A stretch of 12,515 nucleotides of DNA from Cytophagales bacterium. Its GTDB lineage: Bacteria > Bacteroidota > Bacteroidia > Cytophagales > Cyclobacteriaceae. Made by a program: the position numbers and the translations under genes. Numbering within the stretch: position 1 is the first letter of the stretch; each line of letters begins with the position of its first letter. Shown here one piece after another: positions 7,131-12,515 of this stretch. Where the stretch lies: contig JAHEMU010000042.1 of assembly GCA_024643485.1 (NCBI GenBank), positions 1 through 12,515 of the forward strand, read 5' to 3'. A model generated the notes under the pieces. The model saw only the letters and a program-made list of their open reading frames with translations, was not told where the DNA came from and made no database searches.

Positions 7131-7164
7131 ATAGTCCGTGATTTCTGTAGGATGTTATGTTCTT

Positions 7165-8505
7165 TCATTTAGGGGTACTGTTTTTTTGTTTAACTCTACG
7201 TAAATGCTCTTTTGCCATTCTGAAGGTCTGAACCAATGGGATTCCAGAAGGACATACATAGGAACAACTTCCACATTCAAAACAATCGAAAAGATGTTCT
7301 TCCTCCATTTCCTCCCAAAACCCTTTCTTACCTAATGTGCCTAGCTGGGCCGGGTTTAAAAACATGGGACAAGCTTCTACGCACTTCCCACAACGTATGC
7401 AATTGTATTGTTGAAAATCCAACACATTTTCTACTCCTTTTACTAATACCCCCGAGGTGCCTTTGATTACTGGAACTTCTAATGATTTCTGAACATTTCC
7501 CATCATAGGTCCGCCTAGAATCAAGTGTGAAATTTGAGATTCTTCTCCACCACAGTATTGAATCACTTCTCGAAGAGGCGTGCCAATAGGAATCAACAGG
7601 TTGGAAGGTTTTATTAGTGATTCCCCCGTAATGGTTACTATCCGTTCGATAAGAGGAGTTCCTGATCGGAAGTATTGACTAATGGCCACGCTAGTACCCA
7701 CATTACTCACAATGACTCCAAGATCTATCGGGAGTTTTCCCGAGGGCAATTCTTGACCAAGAATTGCAGTAATCATCATTTTCTCGGCTCCTTGTGGGTA
7801 TTTTGTTTTCAAGGGTACGATTTGAATGGGATAACCTTTTTGATTCTTTACTTCTATTAATTTTTGAATCGATTCGGGTTTATTATCTTCTACGGCTACA
7901 TATAATTGCTCTGCTTGAAGAAAATGATTGAGTATCATCATCCCTTCGAGGGTTTCTTCTGCATATTCCAACATTAACCGGTGGTCGGAGGTTAAGTAGG
8001 GTTCACATTCGCAACCGTTTAGCATGAATACCGTACATTTTTTATCTTTTGGTATGCTAAATTTCACATGCGACGGAAAAGCGGCGCCACCTAGTCCAAC
8101 AATTCCTGCATTTTGAATATGCTCAATAAATTCAGCAAATGTTAATTCTGAATAGGCAGGGGGAGGGGTGGTTTGGATGTGTTGGGAACTATATAGGTCT
8201 GTGGTTATGCTGATAGCCTCTTGCTCTACGCCTTTTGGTCCTTTAAATCGTTCAATTTTTTCGATGGTACCATCTACTGGGGCGTGTAAAGCAACCGAGA
8301 CAAATCCATCTGCTTTTGCGATTAATTGACCTCTTTTTACATATTCTCCTTTCTTAACGACAGGGATAGAGGGTTTTCCAATGTGCTGTTGAAGGGGGAG
8401 TAAATAATTTTTAGAAAAGGGAATGCGTTCAATTTCCCGATCTTTGGTCAGATATTTATGATCGTCCGGATGAATCCCGTGCTTAAATGTGGCAGGTGCT
8501 TTCAT
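7165..8505 (-). CDS. rnfC: Rnf electron transport complex subunit RnfC
   Basis: RnfC is the peripheral cytoplasmic subunit that exchanges electrons with NAD(H), through FMN and two 4Fe-4S clusters. The 446-residue protein, usual for Bacteroidota-type RnfC, has a barrel-sandwich-like N-terminal domain (about 1-105), then a Nuo51-like FMN/NADH-binding domain with GIVGLGGAAFPSHVKFS (134-150) and LNGCECEPYLTSDHRL (162-177). Next come an SLBB-like part and two ferredoxin motifs: CIRCGKCVEACP (Cys369, 372, 375, 379) and CFECGSCSYVCP (Cys408, 411, 414, 418). All eight ligands are intact. The start ATG overlaps the stop of the PFOR-like gene by four bases (ATGA), coupling the two. It lacks the long C-terminal extension of some proteobacterial RnfC proteins. 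Confidence 0.97.
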   Translation of the reverse strand: MKAPATFKHGIHPDDHKYLTKDREIERIPFSKNYLLPLQQHIGKPSIPVVKKGEYVKRGQLIAKADGFVSVALHAPVDGTIEKIERFKGPKGVEQEAISITTDLYSSQHIQTTPPPAYSELTFAEFIEHIQNAGIVGLGGAAFPSHVKFSIPKDKKCTVFMLNGCECEPYLTSDHRLMLEYAEETLEGMMILNHFLQAEQLYVAVEDNKPESIQKLIEVKNQKGYPIQIVPLKTKYPQGAEKMMITAILGQELPSGKLPIDLGVIVSNVGTSVAISQYFRSGTPLIERIVTITGESLIKPSNLLIPIGTPLREVIQYCGGEESQISHLILGGPMMGNVQKSLEVPVIKGTSGVLVKGVENVLDFQQYNCIRCGKCVEACPMFLNPAQLGTLGKKGFWEEMEEEHLFDCFECGSCSYVCPSGIPLVQTFRMAKEHLRRVKQKNSTPK

Positions 8506-11500
8506 TCGGTAACTTTGTTCATTTGGGCGATTGACAAATCAATTAACTTCTGCTTTACCTGATTTTTTAATTCTATTTTTTGGTTAATTAAGGCCTCTTC
8601 TAAACGCACGTTAAATTCTTGTTCAAGTCGTTGCTTTTCTTTATTAATTTCAGTTTCGATCTGTAGCTCAAGTTCCTTTTTCCAAGGCACTGAAATTTCC
8701 AATTCAAAACCGGCAATTTTTCTTAATAAAATCCAATTATTCCTCGATTTCACTACCATTTTTATGATTTGAGCGTCGGTTTGAAAGTAATCGTTGCCAC
8801 TTTCATGAGGAATAATGATGCAAGGATTGGTCGCGTTACTGGCGGTAAAGTCGGTAAAAGTAGGGTGTTCGGTTCGATCGGAAACAGCAGAATAGTGACG
8901 AATATATTCAGGTTGAAAAAACAGATAATCTGCAATGGTCGTTTGGTAATCCATCGGTTTCTGATCGGTAATGGATTGAGTTACCCACGGATTTTCGAAA
9001 TTGGGATTTTCTTTTAAATCGATAAATCGCTCCATGTTTTCTGTAAATCCTGCGGTAATAATGGGCCATGCACGGGTGAGCAACAATTGGCTAGCGCGCG
9101 ATTTTCTTGAAATCTCATTATCTGTACCAGGCACTAAAATGGAAAACAAGGCAGATTGTTGCGATTTAAAACCGTTGATAAATCCTTTATAGAGAGATTT
9201 ATTTGCCCCAAGTACGCCTTGATAAATAAATCCGTTGGTTCTATGAGCCCAATGCACTAAGTCGGGGAGTCGTCGGCAAATATGTTTGTATTCTTGTTGA
9301 ATAAAGAGTGATCGAATGCGTTTACCGGCATTTAGAAAGGAAGTGACCGACTGATTATTTTGGTTTTGCAGGAGCTCCCAGCTGCCAATAAAAAGAACCG
9401 CAGGCAACCAGCTCGATTCTTGGTCGGTTAGCTGTTTGTCTGTTAATTTTATGATTTCATTATCGTGAATAGCGGGTTGATATTTATCTTTTGCTTCTAA
9501 TTTCGCTCTGCGCAATAGCCGGATATAATCCAAGGTTTGTCGATGCATCGATTGGTAAAGTCCTTCACATGAACTGAGTGAGGAACTTGCAAGAACAGGA
9601 ACATTAAATGGCTGAACGGGGTATTCCCGAAGAAAATTAAATGCGGGTTCTTCGGAAAGCACGATACCATATCCGGCCCTTCCTTTTCCATTTAATCCAT
9701 TTTCTAAGATTTCTTTTAGTTTTTGTAATTGTTCTAGTAGATCTATTTTTCGCTCCAGTTCTCGGGTGTTTATTTGACCGTTTAATGCCTCACGCGTAAT
9801 TAATTGGCTTAATGAAGTTTTATTTTCTGAAGTAGATTTTATTGCTTTTTGAATTTCAACGAATGATTGTGTGGGAATACTCTCTACTAAATGAGAATGA
9901 ATATTTTGCTGAAGTTCTACAATCAAGGTGTCTGAAACAGATAATAGGTCTTGATTTTGAATCGATGAGGTTTCATCAGCGATGGAAAGAAACGCATGGA
10001 TGGTCTGCCTAATTTCTACGTCTGAATGGAGGGTAGTCCCCAAGAGATGTTGATGGCGACTTGATAAGTACATTGCATCGAACGGATCTTCTTCTCTTTC
10101 AGCTAATAGATGTTTAATAATATCTGGTTTGGTAGAGGGAAGGAAGCTAAAATTTACAATGTTATTCTCTTCGTTTTTTATTAATTCTGAAGATACTTCT
10201 TGTAGTTTAATGGCATCTTCCGGGCAACTATTGGAGCAGATATCGCATCCGGTACACGTGGAAGGGTCGAATGAAATGGTGAGTAGTTCACCTGTACCGT
10301 TTTTGAATTCTTCAAAATTATCAAATAATTTTTCGGTGATAATTCTTCTATTTGCCAATAAAGAGGGAAGCATTTTCTTGAAATCTTCCTTAAAGGCATC
10401 TTCTTTCTCTCCCGTTGCCCCAGTTAGTTGAATAAATTCACCAAATGATTTATTCCACCAGGTGTCGGTGTTGAACTCTTGCTTTTGTTCCCGAATATTT
10501 TTCAATTCCTGATGGGCCACTGTTGCCAGATTTTTTAATTGTGGTTTTAGTTTTCCAATCGGATTCCCTTCTGCCGCTAATCGATCTGCAACTGCATTTA
10601 ACAAATCATTTACGGCAAAACTTAATGCGTGAATCGCTCCGTAGGGGCAACTTCTAAAGCAAGACCCACAACCGGTACAATTTTCGGTTTGAATAGAAGG
10701 CAAATGTGCCAATGACGCCTTGCGATTAATGATCAAGGAGGTTCCAGAGGGAACTATATTTAATGATCGGAGGGGGGTAGCGACGATAGGTTCTTCTTGT
10801 TGATACGTCTCGGTCACCTCGTTGATAAAATAGGAAAGATCCCTGAAATGGTTATTTCCCGCTTTAATTTGACGTAAAGTCAATGGGCGGCGACTAAATA
10901 ATTCATTAGAAATTGGATTGGCTATTTTACCTCCAAAATCTTTTACTTCAGGGTAATTTGATAGTATTTCCTGAGTTGCAGCTGCCATATTAGGAAAATC
11001 TCGTGTGTTCCGGTTAAAGGTAAGGTTGCAATAAACGGTGAGATTGGGAGCTTTTTTTGTAGCGTTTTCAAAAACAATGCTTAAATCGGGGTCTTCGCTA
11101 TTGGTAGGTACGAAACCTTGAACAACTGTTACTTTTGGTTGGTGCGATTTGATAAGCTGCACATAGTACGCGAATTCTTCTTGATTGGTATCTAATTCAC
11201 ATAAAATCGTTACTGTTGATGCCTTTTTAATGAAATCGACCATTCTAGAATCTTGAACAGGCATACTTAAAATAGGAGAAATAACGTTTACACCTTTGGC
11301 GTACTCTGGTTTCCACCCCAAGAAATTGACAGCGCTTTTATAATTTTTACCAATGGCAAAAATCAAATGACTGCTGTGTAGTCGATGATAAAATTCAATA
11401 AAATCGAAAGGGGCCCCGAAGTGTGATTCGAAAAATTTCTGCTCTTGCAGCAAGGTTTGATAATGATGTTTTTCAAAAAAAACCTTTCTTCCTGCCACTT

Positions 11501-12110
11501 GTAGCGAGTTTTCAGAAATGGATTGTTTAGCATTAATTAATTCTCCGGAATTGAGATTGAAATAATCGGGCACTCGGCGTCGCTGTGTTCCAAAAATCAA
11601 TTTATGAGAAGTAAATGCTGTATCAATGCGATCTTCTGGTTGCCCAAGATACGTCCGAATTTTCTGTGGTTGCCAATATTCAGCAGATGGGATAAAGGTT
11701 TCAGGATAGTAAATGATTGAAGGAGTCAGGCAAATTTCTGAGACCTTTCTGGCCATTAAACTGATATTGTGAAGTCTTTCACCGGAAGTAATTTCCCAAC
11801 TGAAAGACCCGGGGATATGGATTCGATTGCGTTGAGGTAGGTAAATAAGAATGGGAATAAATTGACTTACGGCTTGTTGAAGTTCCCGTAGGTAATGGGG
11901 GGCCGGTTTTGATAAAATAACAGATGCACGTAATCCGGCTAAAGCAGCAGCGATTCCTGTATCGATCTTTCCAAGAGAGGATACGGCAACCGATCTTTCG
12001 AAAACATTGACTGATGGACTTACTTTATAATCCATGTCCAGCACAATCGACTCCGCAACTTGCCGTTCATTGGTGAGGATTAGTTCAATATTTTTTAATC
12101 GCGTCGTCAT
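8502..12110 (-). CDS. PFOR-like protein lacking thiamine site, two 4Fe-4S motifs, inserted between rnfB and rnfC
   Basis: This 1202-residue protein resembles single-chain pyruvate:ferredoxin oxidoreductase (PFOR/NifJ) in order and length. I see a domain I-like segment (45-93; TGIAAALAGLRASVILS, then FIPILIYLP), a domain II-like Rossmann segment (about 235-335), a linker with VPSGTSLIINRKASLAHLP (453-471) and a domain V ferredoxin pair (Cys478/481/484/488 and 619/622/625/629). A domain VI-like end follows (WLPAVLFIGSWELL 901-914, GVLGANKSL 965-973, AWPIITAGF 1014-1022, LKENPNFENPW 1032-1042). Domain III seems missing or strongly reduced. The GDGWA and NTGGQ thiamine/Mg motifs and the domain I catalytic Glu are absent. 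Only Cys848, 945 and 1097 follow the second motif, with no CxxC, so the thiamine-proximal cluster is also lost. The stretch between the two ferredoxin motifs is about 130 residues, longer than usual, and residues 1145-1195 look like a coiled coil. ATG at 12110 overlaps the rnfB stop (TAATG); the end overlaps rnfC. It is probably cytoplasmic, an electron-transfer or docking subunit for Rnf (inference). The homology is judged from memory of the family. Confidence 0.75.
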   Translation of the reverse strand: MTTRLKNIELILTNERQVAESIVLDMDYKVSPSVNVFERSVAVSSLGKIDTGIAAALAGLRASVILSKPAPHYLRELQQAVSQFIPILIYLPQRNRIHIPGSFSWEITSGERLHNISLMARKVSEICLTPSIIYYPETFIPSAEYWQPQKIRTYLGQPEDRIDTAFTSHKLIFGTQRRRVPDYFNLNSGELINAKQSISENSLQVAGRKVFFEKHHYQTLLQEQKFFESHFGAPFDFIEFYHRLHSSHLIFAIGKNYKSAVNFLGWKPEYAKGVNVISPILSMPVQDSRMVDFIKKASTVTILCELDTNQEEFAYYVQLIKSHQPKVTVVQGFVPTNSEDPDLSIVFENATKKAPNLTVYCNLTFNRNTRDFPNMAAATQEILSNYPEVKDFGGKIANPISNELFSRRPLTLRQIKAGNNHFRDLSYFINEVTETYQQEEPIVATPLRSLNIVPSGTSLIINRKASLAHLPSIQTENCTGCGSCFRSCPYGAIHALSFAVNDLLNAVADRLAAEGNPIGKLKPQLKNLATVAHQELKNIREQKQEFNTDTWWNKSFGEFIQLTGATGEKEDAFKEDFKKMLPSLLANRRIITEKLFDNFEEFKNGTGELLTISFDPSTCTGCDICSNSCPEDAIKLQEVSSELIKNEENNIVNFSFLPSTKPDIIKHLLAEREEDPFDAMYLSSRHQHLLGTTLHSDVEIRQTIHAFLSIADETSSIQNQDLLSVSDTLIVELQQNIHSHLVESIPTQSFVEIQKAIKSTSENKTSLSQLITREALNGQINTRELERKIDLLEQLQKLKEILENGLNGKGRAGYGIVLSEEPAFNFLREYPVQPFNVPVLASSSLSSCEGLYQSMHRQTLDYIRLLRRAKLEAKDKYQPAIHDNEIIKLTDKQLTDQESSWLPAVLFIGSWELLQNQNNQSVTSFLNAGKRIRSLFIQQEYKHICRRLPDLVHWAHRTNGFIYQGVLGANKSLYKGFINGFKSQQSALFSILVPGTDNEISRKSRASQLLLTRAWPIITAGFTENMERFIDLKENPNFENPWVTQSITDQKPMDYQTTIADYLFFQPEYIRHYSAVSDRTEHPTFTDFTASNATNPCIIIPHESGNDYFQTDAQIIKMVVKSRNNWILLRKIAGFELEISVPWKKELELQIETEINKEKQRLEQEFNVRLEEALINQKIELKNQVKQKLIDLSIAQMNKVTE

Positions 12111-12515
12111 TATTGAAAGTATTCTTTAGTTAAATCAGCCACTTCTTCGACCTGCCCTAGTGGTTTCCAATGGTTATCTGCCATTTTGAATTGTTCTTTA
12201 CCTTCTAACCAGGTAATGGCGCCAGTGGGGCAACGCAAAATTGCTTCAGGCCCTGATTCTGAAACGCGGTCGGTATTAAGAATTGCCAAATCGTTGATGA
12301 TTTGAATAACACCTTCAGGCGCATCAAGAGCACATTTCCCACAGCCAGTACAGGCTACGGCACAATGAGCCAATGCTTCATCTCCAGCAAGAAGTGATTT
12401 ACATTGAACCAATAACTGCTGTTCTACTGGAAGCAGCGTAAAAAGTTCTTTTGGGCATTCAGTGACACAATCCCCACAAGCGGTGCATTTTGAAGGGTCC
12501 ACCTGAGGCAAGCCA
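12110..12515 (-). CDS. rnfB: Rnf electron transport complex subunit RnfB, C-terminal part (start outside window), one Fe-S cluster apparently lost
   Basis: The frame is open to the right edge (GGC TTG CCT CAG...), so this is the C-terminal part of a larger gene. RnfB takes electrons from reduced ferredoxin into the Rnf complex. Numbering from the TTG codon at 12511, the fragment has a first motif CTACGDCVTECP (Cys9, 12, 15, 19) after the RnfB-typical LPQVDPSK, isolated Cys37 and Cys50, then CTGCGKCALDAP (Cys54, 57, 60, but Ala64 where Cys is expected). The last motif reads DRVSESGPEAILRCPTGAI, where only Cys94 remains of four. The membrane helix and N-terminal cluster domain of RnfB would lie beyond the window. 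Its stop overlaps the start of the PFOR-like gene by one base. The family is clear from context and the first motif; the cysteine losses were checked at codon level. Confidence 0.88.
   Translation of the reverse strand, partial: GLPQVDPSKCTACGDCVTECPKELFTLLPVEQQLLVQCKSLLAGDEALAHCAVACTGCGKCALDAPEGVIQIINDLAILNTDRVSESGPEAILRCPTGAITWLEGKEQFKMADNHWKPLGQVEEVADLTKEYFQ

Noticed and set aside
7131..7164. Possible internal promoter or regulatory site between rnfC and rnfD
   Set aside because: Only 34 bases, with no hairpin and no TAnnTTTG-type Bacteroidota promoter element visible.
4326..8505. Na+-translocating NADH:quinone reductase (nqr) instead of rnf
   Set aside because: The operon has an RnfC with two ferredoxin motifs and an RnfB-type ferredoxin, and no NqrF or NqrA-type protein.
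10129..10431. 100-residue plus-strand ORF opposite the PFOR-like gene
   Set aside because: Antisense shadow of the region containing the second ferredoxin motif; no own features.
8502..12110. Annotation as an active pyruvate:ferredoxin oxidoreductase (nifJ/porA)
   Set aside because: The thiamine/Mg motifs, catalytic Glu and thiamine-proximal cysteines are not found, so an enzymatic name would mislead.
12110..12511. A complete small ferredoxin starting at the TTG at 12511
   Set aside because: The frame stays open to the window edge and the first residues match the middle of RnfB, so the TTG is probably an internal Leu codon.

Overview
This window carries one continuous, tightly packed array of genes, all on the minus strand, so transcription runs from the right edge (12515) to the left edge (1). 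The organism is most likely a member of Bacteroidota. The DNA is AT-rich, the rnf gene order is B-(insert)-C-D-G-E-A, many junctions are stop/start overlaps (TAATG, ATGA), and almost no start codon has a recognisable Shine-Dalgarno sequence. This assignment is inferred from style, not from a marker gene.

Right part (about 4135-12515): an Rnf operon for a membrane, ion-translocating ferredoxin:NAD oxidoreductase. In transcription order it contains the C-terminal part of RnfB (cut by the window edge), a 1202-residue protein related to pyruvate:ferredoxin oxidoreductase (PFOR), RnfC, RnfD, RnfG, RnfE, RnfA and a 63-residue membrane protein with a Cys-rich tail. RnfC has two 4Fe-4S motifs and a Gly-rich nucleotide-binding loop. 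RnfD and RnfG keep their covalent-FMN threonine motifs. RnfA and RnfE keep the paired membrane cysteines that hold an Fe-S centre.

Two parts of the electron-input side are unusual. The PFOR-like protein sits between rnfB and rnfC. It keeps the two ferredoxin-type clusters of PFOR domain V but appears to have lost the thiamine-diphosphate motifs and the ligands of the cluster next to the thiamine. It therefore looks like an electron-wiring or docking subunit derived from a dead PFOR. RnfB itself has lost exactly the four ligands expected for one 4Fe-4S cluster. The small Cys-rich protein that overlaps the rnfA stop codon resembles NqrM, the maturation factor of the related Na+-NQR, in layout and is a candidate Rnf assembly factor.

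Left part (about 57-4054): after a 60-80 base gap containing an inverted repeat comes a second same-strand group. It encodes a two-helix membrane protein of unknown function, a GT4-type glycosyltransferase, a lipoprotein of unknown function, a short GT-B (MurG/GT28-like) glycosyltransferase that may lack its C-terminus, a YbjQ-family protein and a 44-residue single-helix membrane protein. An AT-only hairpin with T tracts follows at the left edge and may be the terminator. No RNA genes, mobile elements or CRISPR arrays were seen. No stretch longer than 300 bases lacks a gene.
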